A stretch of DNA of 64,000 nucleotides from Thalassotalea hakodatensis (GCF_030295995.1 NZ_AP027365.1:2264066-2328065), one strand, 5' to 3'; counted from the first letter of the stretch, positions 27,260 through 36,716 are shown. Made by a program: numbers and translations. Notes: generated by a model from the sequence alone, not told the origin.

Positions 27260-27544
27260 TTATTCGTCGTTTAAATACTGTTCACGATTCATTAGTAAAT
27301 GTTGACACCAATCACTGATGTCATCAAGTGTTAACTCTGCTAATGCCTCTTGCCCAATCCAATGTTGCCAAACTAGCTCTAAAAGCTCGCTTAATTCTGC
27401 TGGATCAATATCTTCCTCAGCGTAATCATATAACGTATGATAAAGCTGATTTATGTTTTCTGTTGCTTGTTCTTCATTGCCGTCCCAGTCACCAACGACT
27501 TCTTCAGAAACAAGGTAATCATGTATTACAACAAGCTCTTTCAT
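27260..27544 (-). CDS. Conserved acidic small protein between msrC and proQ
   Basis: A 94-residue, strongly acidic protein with no signal peptide and no recognised domain. It is rich in D, E, L and W, for example 'GDWDGNEEQATENINQLYHTLYD' in its first half, and ends in helix-forming 'ISDWCQHLLMNREQYLNDE'. Its start overlaps the msrC stop by four bases (ATGA), which supports real translation and coupling. The function is unknown. The acidic character and operon position with proQ allow, but do not prove, a partner role. Confidence 0.75.
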   Translation of the reverse strand: MKELVVIHDYLVSEEVVGDWDGNEEQATENINQLYHTLYDYAEEDIDPAELSELLELVWQHWIGQEALAELTLDDISDWCQHLLMNREQYLNDE

Positions 27545-28017
27545 AATGCTTGTTGCTCTAAATACAAGGTTTGTTCAAACACTTTCACTAAGCTTTCCAG
27601 CCCTTGTTGATCTTCTACATCAAACCTATCATTAATTGGGCTATCTATATCTAATACCGCGATAACTTTTTCTTGATGATAGACAGGAATAACAATTTCT
27701 GAATTACTTGCTGCATCACAGGCAATATGCCCACTAAATTGATGTACATCAGCAATTCGTTGTGTTTTTCCTTCACTTGCAGCCGTACCGCAAACACCTT
27801 TACCGAGAGGAATACGTATGCACGCCACTTTCCCTTGGAAAGGACCTAGCACTAATTCATCTTCGATTGAACGATAAAAACCTACCCAATTAACATCAGG
27901 TAGGTATTCAAACAATAATGCACTGATATTAGCCATATTAGCTACCATATCATGTTCGGTGCTTATTAACGCTGAAACTTGTAGCTTCAGTTGTTGATAA
28001 AGTTCGATTTTTGACAT
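27541..28017 (-). CDS. msrC: Free methionine-(R)-sulfoxide reductase (GAF domain)
   Basis: A 158-residue GAF-domain protein of the YebR type, reducing free methionine R-sulfoxide. The three conserved cysteines are visible in 'GKVACIRI', 'GKGVCGTAA' and 'HIACDAASNSEIV'. 'WVGFYRSIEDELVLGPFQG' and 'VIAVLDIDSP' are also family hallmarks. It is first in the msrC/94-aa/proQ/prc run. Overlap with the next gene suggests one transcript, linking an oxidative repair enzyme with an RNA chaperone. Confidence 0.93.
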   Translation of the reverse strand: MSKIELYQQLKLQVSALISTEHDMVANMANISALLFEYLPDVNWVGFYRSIEDELVLGPFQGKVACIRIPLGKGVCGTAASEGKTQRIADVHQFSGHIACDAASNSEIVIPVYHQEKVIAVLDIDSPINDRFDVEDQQGLESLVKVFEQTLYLEQQAL

Positions 28018-28111
28018 TCTAACACGTCAGCCTTTAAAATTGGCATAACATACCTTGATAAAGGCTGAAATTAAAGCTTTATGTGCGAGCCAGCCCAAAT
28101 AAACCTTATTT

Positions 28112-28867
28112 CTACAAAATTATTTGAAATGTTATCGCAACTTGTGCAGAAACTGAACGTTCTGTAGCTTGAGAGTTAAAACCGGCTTTAGATTCCATCG
28201 CTGCCATACGATACACTGAAGGTGCATGATAACCAGTCTCCTTAATTGACATAACTTTTCCTACCGATACACCAAGTTGCTTAGCAATATTCCTTGCTTT
28301 AGCTTTTGCATTATCAATAGCTTGTAATAATGCACGTTGGTAAAGTGCATCAGGATCACTAAAACCTAGCTGTATGGGGGAAATATTACTGACACCTATT
28401 TTTACCAAGTGTTCTAAAACACTGTCGTATTGCTCAAGCGAATTTAGTTTTACAGAAATAGTACGGGCAACATCAAAAAGTCTTATTTTTTGTACTTTCT
28501 TTTCTTGCTTTTGTAACGGAAATTTTACTGTATTATTGTGACTAGCGCGGTGTTCTAATTCAGCGTTTTCTATCATAACTTCTGGTTTTTCAAAAATAGG
28601 ATACATACGTAACATTGACGAATCAATGTGAGACTCGGACACCCCTTGCTTGATAAACATGCTGACGACCTGTTCACTTTTTTTATCAACAATTTGCTTT
28701 ACTTTGCTAGCGGCGATGCCACGTTCTTTAATACTAATTGTTAAGGAAAATTGATCCGGCTGAGCTTTCACTTCTGCTTTGCCTATTACTTCTATGCCTT
28801 CATCTGCGCTTACAGCACTAGACAAAACGAGACTTATAATTACACACGTTTTTATCAATAATTTCAT
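28112..28867 (-). CDS. SIMPL domain (DUF541) periplasmic protein
   Basis: A 251-residue exported protein with a signal peptide (1-21). The SIMPL/DUF541 pattern is clear: 'GIEVIGKAEVKAQPDQFSLTISI' at the mature N-terminus, a central 'FDVARTISVKLNSLEQYDSVLEHLVKIGVSNISPIQLGFSD', and the 'YQRALLQAIDNAKAKARNIAKQLGVSVGKVMSIKE' helix. Members such as BP26 and YggE form ring oligomers or protect against oxidative stress; the role here is unknown. It starts one base after the DUF2057 stop, so both form an operon. Confidence 0.88.
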   Translation of the reverse strand: MKLLIKTCVIISLVLSSAVSADEGIEVIGKAEVKAQPDQFSLTISIKERGIAASKVKQIVDKKSEQVVSMFIKQGVSESHIDSSMLRMYPIFEKPEVMIENAELEHRASHNNTVKFPLQKQEKKVQKIRLFDVARTISVKLNSLEQYDSVLEHLVKIGVSNISPIQLGFSDPDALYQRALLQAIDNAKAKARNIAKQLGVSVGKVMSIKETGYHAPSVYRMAAMESKAGFNSQATERSVSAQVAITFQIIL

Positions 28868-28868
28868 A

Positions 28869-29528
28869 TTACTTTCCTTTCTTTGATTCTAGATTAACTT
28901 TGTCTAAAAACTCGACTTTTTGCTCAGTAGATGCTTTTTTCCACCAATAATGAAGCATTTCAAGCGGCATCTTATCGGTAAATTGATGAATGGAATCTGA
29001 ATGGCTTTTTTCTGTAACTTGTTGAGGTAGCTTTTCATCCTGCTGACTTATCAGGCGTGTAGATTTATCATGTATTGTTAAATTAAATTGATTGCTTTGT
29101 TGTGATTTGTAATCTTTAACATCGTATAATGTGTGATTGATGTTTCGCTGGTTTCGATCAACTAAAAGAATGGTTGGCTTCTTTGCGTAGGCTCTTACCT
29201 GTGTTTCAGAGTTAAACTCTGGTACAAGCAGTGTTAAGTCTTTTGCTGTTTTAAGCGTGAAAATAATCACGAATGGCTTAGAGTAAATGATGGTATGGTC
29301 GTCGTTTTCAACATCCTCAACCAATTCTTTAAATTGTAAGTGCAATTCATTTAGACCAATACTAATAGCGTATGAAGTACTTCGGTCAAAAAAACTTGCA
29401 GTATATTGCGTATCGTTAACTTGCAATACTTTAATATTCGCCGGTATTTTTATTTCACTTGCAATGGCATGTACCGACACAAAGTACAAAAAAGTCAAAT
29501 TAACAATGAAATTCTTAACCATAATCAA
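28869..29528 (-). CDS. DUF2057 family (YccT-like) exported protein
   Basis: A 219-residue exported protein with a signal peptide of about 24 residues. 'IKIPANIKVLQVNDTQ' followed by 'SIGLNELHLQFKELVED' and 'IIYSKPFVIIFTLK' are the DUF2057 hallmarks. Escherichia YccT (CsgI) of this family restrains curli assembly, but the domain is widespread and the role here is not known. The C-terminal portion after residue 150 is polar and probably flexible. It is translated with the SIMPL gene. Confidence 0.8.
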   Translation of the reverse strand: MIMVKNFIVNLTFLYFVSVHAIASEIKIPANIKVLQVNDTQYTASFFDRSTSYAISIGLNELHLQFKELVEDVENDDHTIIYSKPFVIIFTLKTAKDLTLLVPEFNSETQVRAYAKKPTILLVDRNQRNINHTLYDVKDYKSQQSNQFNLTIHDKSTRLISQQDEKLPQQVTEKSHSDSIHQFTDKMPLEMLHYWWKKASTEQKVEFLDKVNLESKKGK

Positions 29529-29837
29529 TTCCTTTGAATAAAACTAACCCTAGCAAATAACCTAAGGTAAGTAATAGACCTTAAGTAAATTCAAGACAAC
29601 AACACTGACTTTATCAGTGTTGTTGTCTAGTTTACAGAAGTCAAAGCCAATAACTGTAATCAAAAGTAACAACAGTTAAGCCCTGTTGATCTTTTCCGTT
29701 TATTGGTATTTAGACAAGGCATTGCGATTAATCTGTGGTTATTCCACATGAAAAAGCAATAACGACGTATAAATGACAAAAAACGCTGCTCTTTGGGTTC
29801 AACTAAAGCGCTGAAAAGTCATGCAGGTGTATTTCCG
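29529..29837. other. Gene-free region between DUF2057 operon and prpF
   Basis: The 309 bases contain a very stable hairpin (29594-29628). A second part, about 29695-29825, has small inverted motifs (TGTGG/CCACA) and ends before the prpF stop. The latter resembles a decayed dispersed repeat. No gene was found. Confidence 0.55.
29594..29628. terminator. Long perfect hairpin, possible terminator
   Basis: AGACAACAACACTGA and TCAGTGTTGTTGTCT form a perfect 15-bp stem with loop CTTTA. No strong T tract follows on either strand, so it may be a transcript-protecting structure of the prpF mRNA rather than a classical terminator. Confidence 0.45.
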
Positions 29838-31016
29838 TTAAAAGCTATCAGCAGGTATTCGTACCCAACCTTCCATTAGCACGCGTGCACTCCTACTCAT
29901 AGTCACTTTTTCAACTAACCACTTATCGTTAATATATCGCGCACTTGCACCTACTTTTAACGTACCCGACGGGTGGCCGAAATTAACACTTTCTCGTTCA
30001 CCACCACCTGCGGCTATATTGACAACGGTCCCGGGAATTGCTGCAGCTGTACCAATAGCAACAGCCGCTGTCCCCATCATAGCATGGTGTAACTTCCCCA
30101 TTGATAACGCACGCACATTTAAATCGATGTCATCGGCTTGGATCTGTTTTCCACTAGATGCTTGGTAACTTACTGGCTTGCCAACAAAAGCAACTTTAGG
30201 TGTGTGTTGTCTACTTTGCGCCTCTGCTACCGTTTTGATCAAACCCATTTTTATCGCACCATAAGCACGTATAGTCTCAAAATAGCGAAGGACTACTTCA
30301 CTACCATTAATATCACCTTGTAGCTCTGTACCAAGATAACCAATATCTTCAGCATGAAGGAAGATTGTTGGAATACCCGCATTAATCATAGTCGCTTTAA
30401 ATGTGCCTATACCCGGCACTTCCAAATCATCAATAATATTACCGGTAGGAAACATTGCGTCATTAGGATCAACCGGAGAAAGAAATTCTACTGGTACTTC
30501 AGCTGCGGGAAAAGTAACGCCATCCAAGGCAAAGCCTCCAGTTTCTTGCACCTGTCCATTATTAATGGGAACCTTAGAAATTATTGTTTTAGCAATGTTT
30601 TTCTGCCAAATTCTCACTGTACAAAAACCATTGTCTGGAATATTACGTTGATCTACTAGTCCAGACGTTATAGCAAACGCACCAACGGCAGCCGTTAAAT
30701 TACCGCAGTTTCCAGACCAATCAACGAACGGTTTATCAATAGCAACTTGACCGAATAAATAATCAACATCGTGATCTTTTTCTTCTGATTTAGACAATAT
30801 CACTGCTTTGCTAGTACTTGACGTTGCACCACCCATTCCATCTGTATGTTTGCCATAAGGATCTGGGCTTCCCATCACACGCAGTAATAACTTATCACGC
30901 GCAGTTCCTGCTTTTTGACATGCTTTTGGAAGATCGGACATATTAAAAAATACACCTTTAGATGTTCCACCCCGCATATAGGTCGCGGGTATTTTAATTT
31001 GTGCTGCAAAAGACAT
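29838..31016 (-). CDS. prpF: 2-methylaconitate cis-trans isomerase
   Basis: A 392-residue PrpF protein that converts the trans-type 2-methylaconitate made by AcnD into the cis isomer used by aconitase. The diaminopimelate-epimerase-like double fold shows 'PATYMRGGTSKGVFFN' at the N-terminus, 'GMGGATSSTSKAVILS' near 80-95, and 'VNIAAGGGERESVNFGHPSGTLKVGA' in the second half. It is last in the prp operon, 121 bases after acnD with a terminator-like hairpin in between. Confidence 0.95.
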   Translation of the reverse strand: MSFAAQIKIPATYMRGGTSKGVFFNMSDLPKACQKAGTARDKLLLRVMGSPDPYGKHTDGMGGATSSTSKAVILSKSEEKDHDVDYLFGQVAIDKPFVDWSGNCGNLTAAVGAFAITSGLVDQRNIPDNGFCTVRIWQKNIAKTIISKVPINNGQVQETGGFALDGVTFPAAEVPVEFLSPVDPNDAMFPTGNIIDDLEVPGIGTFKATMINAGIPTIFLHAEDIGYLGTELQGDINGSEVVLRYFETIRAYGAIKMGLIKTVAEAQSRQHTPKVAFVGKPVSYQASSGKQIQADDIDLNVRALSMGKLHHAMMGTAAVAIGTAAAIPGTVVNIAAGGGERESVNFGHPSGTLKVGASARYINDKWLVEKVTMSRSARVLMEGWVRIPADSF

Positions 31017-31090
31017 TTTAATTTCCTTAACTAAAACGTTACTACCTTACATCAATTTATATCTACAGTCGTAAGGTGATTATTATGGTT

Positions 31091-31113
31091 AAAAAAGGCG
31101 ACATAAGCCGCCT
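31091..31113 (-). terminator. Weak hairpin between acnD and prpF
   Basis: A 5-bp AGGCG/CGCCT stem is followed by six T residues on the minus strand. It may partly separate prpF expression from acnD. Confidence 0.4.
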
Positions 31114-31137
31114 AACAGTAATGTGGCATATCACCTA

Positions 31138-33756
31138 TTACACTTTTGACTCTAAAAAATCAGTAGCAAATTTTTGTAAAACGCCGCCGGCACGATGCAC
31201 AGTAACCTCTTCGCCTGTATCTAGACGACACTTAACAGGTATTTCAACTTTTTCACCGTTTGCCCTTACCATAATAACCTTCATATGGCCGCCAGCGGAG
31301 GTTTGACCAACCACATCAAACGTTTCGCTACCATCAATGTCATAGGTATTACGTGTATCACCGTTAATAAATTCAAGTGGTAGTACTCCCATACCAATTA
31401 AATTGGTACGATGTATACGCTCAAACCCTTCAGCAATAATTACCTCAACACCGGCGAGACGAACACCTTTTGCAGCCCAGTCACGTGAAGAGCCTTGGCC
31501 ATAGTCAGCGCCGGCCACAATGATCAGCGGTTGCTTCCGTTCCATATAAGTTTCTATCGCTTCCCACATGCGACTTTGAGTTCCTTCAGGTTCTATACGC
31601 GCTAAAGAACCTTGAATAACATCACCGTTTTCATCTCGTACCATTTCATTAAAGAGTTTAGGGTTGGCAAATGTTGCACGCTGTGCCGTTAAATGGTCAC
31701 CGCGGTGTGTAGCATATGAGTTAAAATCTTCTTCTGGCAACCCCATTTTGTCCAAATATGCACCAGCTGCACTGTCTAACATAATAGCATTAGATGGCGA
31801 CAAATGATCAGTGGTGATATTGTCACCTAGTACCGCAAGCGGCCGCATATTTTTCATTGTTCGTTCACCAGCAAGCGCCCCTTCCCAATAGGGTGGACGC
31901 CTAATATAGGTAGACTTTTCGCGCCAGTCATAAAGAGGACTTTCAGCAGGCTCAAATGCGCCTAAATCAAACATTGGCGTATATATTTTTTTGAACTGCT
32001 CAGGTTTTACACAGCGTTTAACAATGTCATCAATCTCTTCATCACTTGGCCATAAATCTTTCAAGGTAATGTTATTACCTGCTTGATCTTTGCCTAATAT
32101 ATCTTGCTCAATATCAAAGCGCATAGTGCCTGCAATAGCATACGCTACTACTAAAGGAGGAGAAGCTAGAAATGCTTGCTTAGCATATGGATGAATACGA
32201 CCATCAAAATTTCGATTACCTGACAGCACCGCTGTTGCATATAAATCTTTATCAATGATCTCTTGTTGAATATCAGGATCTAATGCGCCTGACATACCAT
32301 TACAAGTCGTACAAGCATAAGCAACAATACCAAAGCCTAATTTTTCTAATTCAGATAGTAGTCCTGCTTCCTCCAAATATAACTTCGCCACTTTAGAACC
32401 AGGAGCAAAAGAGCTTTTTACCCATGGTTTACGTACTAAACCAAGTTCATTAGCACGTTTTGCGACTAAACCAGCAGCAACCACATTCCTTGGGTTAGAC
32501 GTATTTGTACAAGAAGTAATTGCAGCGATAATTACAGCGCCATCCGGCATTTCACCTTTTGCCTCTTGTGCTTGGCAATCGGTTAAATTTTTTGCAATAT
32601 CTTTCGATACAAGCTCAGAAGTCGCCAAACGACGATGTGGATTTGATGGCCCTGCCATGTTACGGCCCACGGACGATAAATCAAAGGTTAATACACGTTC
32701 ATAATGTACACCTATTAAATCATCTGCCCATAAACCCGTATGCTTTGCATAGGCTTCAACAAGTTCGACTTGTTCTGGCTCGCGACCTGTAATTTTAAGG
32801 TAATCGATAGTTTGCTCATCAATATAGAACATACCGGCTGAAGCACCATACTCAGGCGTCATATTAGAAATAGTTGCACGATCCCCAATGGATAAACTAC
32901 GAGCGCCTTCACCGAAAAACTCAAGGTAGGTGCCTACCACTTTTTCATTACGTAAAAATTCAGTAATAGCCAAAACAATATCAGTCGCAGTAATACCGGG
33001 TTGTCTTTGTCCAACTAATTCAACTCCAACGATGTTCGGTAAACGCATCATAGATGGGCGTCCTAGCATCACAGTTTCCGCCTCTAGGCCGCCAACACCA
33101 ATGGCAATAACGCCTAAAGCATCTACGTGAGGAGTATGAGAATCTGTACCTACGCAAGTATCAGGAAAAGCCACACCGTCTCGCAGCTGTATAACAGGTG
33201 ACATCTTTTCAAGATTAATTTGATGCATGATGCCGTTACCTGCTGGAATAACATCAACATTTTTAAACGCTGTTTTCGTCCATTCGATAAAATGAAAGCG
33301 ATCTTCATTTCGTCTATCTTCAATAGCACGATTTTTTTCAAAAGCGTCAGGATCAAAACCCGCGGCTTCTACCGCTAATGAGTGATCAACAATAAGTTGA
33401 GTTGGTACCACTGGATTTACTTTTGCTGGGTCACCGCCTTGCTCTGCAATAGCATCACGTAGACCGGCTAAATCAACTAATGCGGTTTGACCTAATATAT
33501 CGTGACAAACAACACGAGCAGGATACCAAGGGAAGTCTAAATCACGTTTTCCATCGATAATCTGTTTTAAAGCATCCTGCAAGGTACTTGGGTCACATTT
33601 ACGTACAAGTTGCTCGGCAAGAACGCGCGATGTATAAGGCAGCTTGGCGTAACTACCCGGTGTTATCGCCTCTATTGCAGCGCGAGTATCGTAAAAATCA
33701 ATAGGCATCCCTGCCATTTTGAAATTAGGTAATGGTTTGCGATATTCATAGTTCAT
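31138..33756 (-). CDS. acnD: Fe/S-dependent 2-methylisocitrate dehydratase
   Basis: An aconitase-family enzyme of the methylcitrate cycle that dehydrates 2-methylcitrate. Iron-sulfur cluster cysteines are visible in 'ITSCTNTSNPRNV' and 'YACTTCNGMSG'. The C-terminal swivel domain carries 'GADYGQGSSRDWAAKGVRLAGV'. The frame is open to an ATG at 33789, but AcnD proteins begin MN-x-x-YRK-x-LP, which is matched by the ATG at 33756, so that start is chosen (872 residues). The N-terminus has an insertion 'NFKMAGMPIDFYD' where relatives usually read GT-x-LDYFD. It lies between prpC and prpF. Confidence 0.94.
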   Translation of the reverse strand: MNYEYRKPLPNFKMAGMPIDFYDTRAAIEAITPGSYAKLPYTSRVLAEQLVRKCDPSTLQDALKQIIDGKRDLDFPWYPARVVCHDILGQTALVDLAGLRDAIAEQGGDPAKVNPVVPTQLIVDHSLAVEAAGFDPDAFEKNRAIEDRRNEDRFHFIEWTKTAFKNVDVIPAGNGIMHQINLEKMSPVIQLRDGVAFPDTCVGTDSHTPHVDALGVIAIGVGGLEAETVMLGRPSMMRLPNIVGVELVGQRQPGITATDIVLAITEFLRNEKVVGTYLEFFGEGARSLSIGDRATISNMTPEYGASAGMFYIDEQTIDYLKITGREPEQVELVEAYAKHTGLWADDLIGVHYERVLTFDLSSVGRNMAGPSNPHRRLATSELVSKDIAKNLTDCQAQEAKGEMPDGAVIIAAITSCTNTSNPRNVVAAGLVAKRANELGLVRKPWVKSSFAPGSKVAKLYLEEAGLLSELEKLGFGIVAYACTTCNGMSGALDPDIQQEIIDKDLYATAVLSGNRNFDGRIHPYAKQAFLASPPLVVAYAIAGTMRFDIEQDILGKDQAGNNITLKDLWPSDEEIDDIVKRCVKPEQFKKIYTPMFDLGAFEPAESPLYDWREKSTYIRRPPYWEGALAGERTMKNMRPLAVLGDNITTDHLSPSNAIMLDSAAGAYLDKMGLPEEDFNSYATHRGDHLTAQRATFANPKLFNEMVRDENGDVIQGSLARIEPEGTQSRMWEAIETYMERKQPLIIVAGADYGQGSSRDWAAKGVRLAGVEVIIAEGFERIHRTNLIGMGVLPLEFINGDTRNTYDIDGSETFDVVGQTSAGGHMKVIMVRANGEKVEIPVKCRLDTGEEVTVHRAGGVLQKFATDFLESKV

Positions 33757-33829
33757 AACGTAGTCCACAAAAAGTGAAATGGCGGCCATTTAGCCACCAT
33801 TGAAATTAAACATAACGAGAATGTTAAGA

Positions 33830-34957
33830 TTAATCGCGATCTGCAATTGCAACCCAAGGCATAGATTCTGGGCCAGTGTAATCTGCAGATGGGCGAATAA
33901 TGCGATTATTCTCGCGCTGCTCCATCACATGTGCTGTCCAACCAGAAACACGCGAACAAACGAAGATTGGTGTAAATAGCTTTGTTGGTATTCCCATAAA
34001 ATTGTAGGCTGAAGCGTGAAAAAAATCAGCATTACAGAACAGTTTTTTCTCTCGCCACATCACAGCTTCACAACGTTCAGAAACGTCATAAAGGCGTGTA
34101 TCACCATCAAGTTTCGCGAGTTTCTCAGACCACTTTTTAATGATTGCATTTCGGGGATCTAGTTCACGATAGACCGCGTGACCAAAGCCCATTATTTTAT
34201 CTTTGCGCGCTAACATTCCCATAATGGCTTCTTCTGCTTCATCAGCAGATTGCCATTGTTCAATCATGTCCATAGCCGCTTCGTTCGCACCACCGTGCAA
34301 TGGCCCTCTTAAAGAGCCTATTGCTGCTGTTACGCAACTATGTAAATCAGACAATGTTGATGCACAAACACGCGCGGTAAAGGTCGAAGCATTAAATTCA
34401 TGCTCGGCATATAAAATCAATGATGCATGCATAACATCAACATGCATTGGCTCTGGTTTTTTATCGTGCAAAGTCCATAAGAATTGTTCAGCAATTGAAT
34501 CTGCATCTGTCTCAACATTCACGCGGATGCCGTTATGGCTAAAGTTATACCAATAATTAATTAACCCAGGGAAAATTGCTAATAGGCGATCTATATGATC
34601 TCGTTGCTCTGCAAAACTGTTTTCAGTTTCAAGGTTGCCTAATATAGAACAACCGGTTCTCATAACGTCCATAGGGTGTGCTGTGGCAGGAAGCAGCTCT
34701 AATGCAGATTTAAGTGCATCAGGCAAAGAACGCATAGTCTTTAATCTTTTTTTGTAGTTAGTTAATTCTGTTTGATTAGGTAATTTTCCGTATAAAAGTA
34801 GATACGCAACTTCTTCAAATTGTGCGTTTTCAGCAAGGTCGTTAATATCATAACCACGGTAGGTTAACCCTGCGCCTGTTTTACCAACAGTACATAAAGC
34901 TGTTTCTCCAGCACTTTGTCCACGTAGCCCTGCGCCACTTAACTTTTTATCAACCAT
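33830..34957 (-). CDS. prpC: 2-methylcitrate synthase
   Basis: Condenses propionyl-CoA with oxaloacetate. The 375 residues fit the PrpC branch of citrate synthases. Catalytic regions are 'GSLRGPLHGGANEAAMDMI' and 'IMGFGHAVYRELDPRNAI', which holds a catalytic histidine. The aspartate sits in the 'CNADFFHASAYNFMGIP' region. The N-terminus 'GAGLRGQSAGETALCTVG' and the ending 'YTGPESMPWVAIADRD' are typical of PrpC. An AGGAAAG site precedes the ATG. It is the second enzyme gene of the operon after prpB. Confidence 0.95.
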   Translation of the reverse strand: MVDKKLSGAGLRGQSAGETALCTVGKTGAGLTYRGYDINDLAENAQFEEVAYLLLYGKLPNQTELTNYKKRLKTMRSLPDALKSALELLPATAHPMDVMRTGCSILGNLETENSFAEQRDHIDRLLAIFPGLINYWYNFSHNGIRVNVETDADSIAEQFLWTLHDKKPEPMHVDVMHASLILYAEHEFNASTFTARVCASTLSDLHSCVTAAIGSLRGPLHGGANEAAMDMIEQWQSADEAEEAIMGMLARKDKIMGFGHAVYRELDPRNAIIKKWSEKLAKLDGDTRLYDVSERCEAVMWREKKLFCNADFFHASAYNFMGIPTKLFTPIFVCSRVSGWTAHVMEQRENNRIIRPSADYTGPESMPWVAIADRD

Positions 34958-35007
34958 GTTCTTTCCTCACTTTTCTTAGGTGCTTTCGTACTTATTCTTT
35001 TGTTTTA

Positions 35008-35898
35008 TTATTTGTTTTTGCCTTTCGCAAATAACGAATCAAGTTTCTTTTCGTATTCGTGATAACCAAGGTAATCATACAGTTCCATGCGAGTTTGCAT
35101 GTTCTCTATTTCTGTTTTTTGATCGCCTTCAGCAAGCAAGGTTTTATATACAGATTCAGCCGCTTTATTCATTGCTCTAAATGCTGACAATGGATAAAGC
35201 ACAATTTGGCATCCCCACTCACCCAGTTGCTTTTTATTCCAAAGCTCTGTTTGTCCAAATTCAGTAATATTGGCTAACACTGGCACATCTAACGCTTCAG
35301 TAAACGCACGATAATGTTCTTCTGTTTTTACCGCTTCAGCAAAAATACCGTCTGCACCTGCAGCAACATAAGCTTTCGCTCGTTCAAGTGCTTTTTCTAA
35401 ACCTTCTTGAGCGAAAGCATCGGTTCTAGCCATTATAAAAAAGTCAGCATCTGTTCGTGCATCAACAGCTGCTTTAATGCGATCGACCATTTCCTCTGTA
35501 GAAACAATTTCTTTATTTGGACGATGACCACAACGTTTTTGCGCCACTTGGTCTTCTAAATGAACAGCGGCTGCCCCTGCCTTTTCCATATCTTTAATCG
35601 TTTTAGCGATGTTAAATGCACCACCCCAACCAGTATCAATATCCACTAACAGTGGTAAACTTGATGCTGAGGTAATACGCTGAACATCAACAATTACGTC
35701 ATTCAGCGATGTCATACCCAGATCTGGTAAACCATAAGATGCATTTGCTACCCCACCACCTGATAAATAGATGGCTTGATGGCCTAACTGCTCCGCCATC
35801 ATGGCGCAATAGGCATTGATTGTGCCGACTACCTGCAAAGGCTTATTTTTTGTAATGGCCTGACGAAACTTTGCGCCAGGTGATAAAAGTGTAGACAT
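35008..35898 (-). CDS. prpB: 2-methylisocitrate lyase
   Basis: Cleaves 2-methylisocitrate to pyruvate and succinate, the last step of the methylcitrate cycle. The 296 residues form the PEP mutase/isocitrate lyase barrel. Its signature '[20 protein letters not shown]' includes the catalytic cysteine loop (K-R-C-G-H). '[21 protein letters not shown]' and 'DIDTGWGG' bind substrate and metal. It is the first enzyme gene, 37 bases after the regulator, on the same strand. Confidence 0.95.
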   Translation of the reverse strand: MSTLLSPGAKFRQAITKNKPLQVVGTINAYCAMMAEQLGHQAIYLSGGGVANASYGLPDLGMTSLNDVIVDVQRITSASSLPLLVDIDTGWGGAFNIAKTIKDMEKAGAAAVHLEDQVAQKRCGHRPNKEIVSTEEMVDRIKAAVDARTDADFFIMARTDAFAQEGLEKALERAKAYVAAGADGIFAEAVKTEEHYRAFTEALDVPVLANITEFGQTELWNKKQLGEWGCQIVLYPLSAFRAMNKAAESVYKTLLAEGDQKTEIENMQTRMELYDYLGYHEYEKKLDSLFAKGKNK

Positions 35899-35935
35899 CG
35901 TGAGCTCCTCACTTGCTATATATGAATTATGTTAT

Positions 35936-36628
35936 TTATTGCGCGTTATGCGCTAATTGTTTAATTTTTTGTTCGATATTTTTACGTGACGCACCAATGT
36001 GTCTGCGCATCAAAATTTCTGCTAACTCACCATCACCGTCGATTATGGCTTGTAATATATTGGCATGCTCATTAAACGCTTTTGTGGCTCTTGGACTGTT
36101 CATGCCAAATTGAATGCGATACATACGGACTAAGTGGTACAGTTGCCCACAAAGCAAATCAATAAGTTGTTGATTATGACTTGCTAAGATGACTTTATAA
36201 TGAAAGTCGAGATCGCCTTCTTCTTGATAATACGCAATGCCATCTTTCAACGCTTTTGACTTAGCATGCATATCAAGCATAGCTTGCATGTCGACAATTT
36301 CCTGTTTTGTCATATTTTCAGCAGCAAGTCGACACGCCATACCTTCAAGTGCTTCCCTTACTTGGTAAATTTCTAATAATCCTTCAATAGTGCATTCAAC
36401 AACACGCGCCCCCACATTAGGTTTTCGCACAATTAAGTGGCACTTTTCTAGGCGACTTAATGCTTCCCGAAGCGTTGCTCGACTGACATCAAAGCGTTTA
36501 GCCAGTTCAGGCTCGCTAATTTTACTACCTGCTGCTATTTCACCTTCAACAATGGCAAATTGTAATTGCTGAAATACTTTATCTGCAGTTGTGACTGCTT
36601 GGCGATGTGTTGGGTTATTATTCGGCAT
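35936..36628 (-). CDS. prpR: GntR-family (FCD subfamily) regulator of the prp operon
   Basis: A 230-residue regulator. The winged helix domain (about 15-80) shows 'GSKISEPELAKRFDVSRATLREALSRLEKCHLIVRKPNVGARV'. The FCD effector-binding domain (about 90-220) contains 'EIYQVREALEGMACRLAAE' and 'DLDFHYKVILASHNQQLIDLL', with the metal-binding histidines and aspartate. It heads the prp genes and has two palindromic sites immediately upstream, so it probably represses its own operon in the absence of methylcitrate. The name is by context; this is not the sigma-54 PrpR of enterics. Confidence 0.88.
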   Translation of the reverse strand: MPNNNPTHRQAVTTADKVFQQLQFAIVEGEIAAGSKISEPELAKRFDVSRATLREALSRLEKCHLIVRKPNVGARVVECTIEGLLEIYQVREALEGMACRLAAENMTKQEIVDMQAMLDMHAKSKALKDGIAYYQEEGDLDFHYKVILASHNQQLIDLLCGQLYHLVRMYRIQFGMNSPRATKAFNEHANILQAIIDGDGELAEILMRRHIGASRKNIEQKIKQLAHNAQ

Positions 36629-36644
36629 AAATTGTCGACAATTT
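36629..36644. promoter_or_regulatory. PrpR operator 1
   Basis: AAATTGTCGACAATTT is a perfect 16-bp palindrome overlapping the start region of the GntR regulator. GntR/FCD repressors bind this kind of TTGTCGACAA site. Confidence 0.65.
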
Positions 36645-36703
36645 AAAAGATATTGCAGCGATCATAACCGATAATAAAACTATTTCAAGGGTTCAATAAA
36701 TAT

Positions 36704-36716
36704 AATTGTCGACACT
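36704..36716. promoter_or_regulatory. PrpR operator 2
   Basis: AATTGTCGACACT shares the TTGTCGACA core of operator 1, at a centre-to-centre distance of about 74 bases. Two such sites near one promoter would allow cooperative or looping repression. Confidence 0.55.

Noticed and set aside
30354-30659. A 101-codon plus-strand frame opposite prpF
   Set aside because: The composition is not protein-like and prpF is intact and conserved on the other strand.
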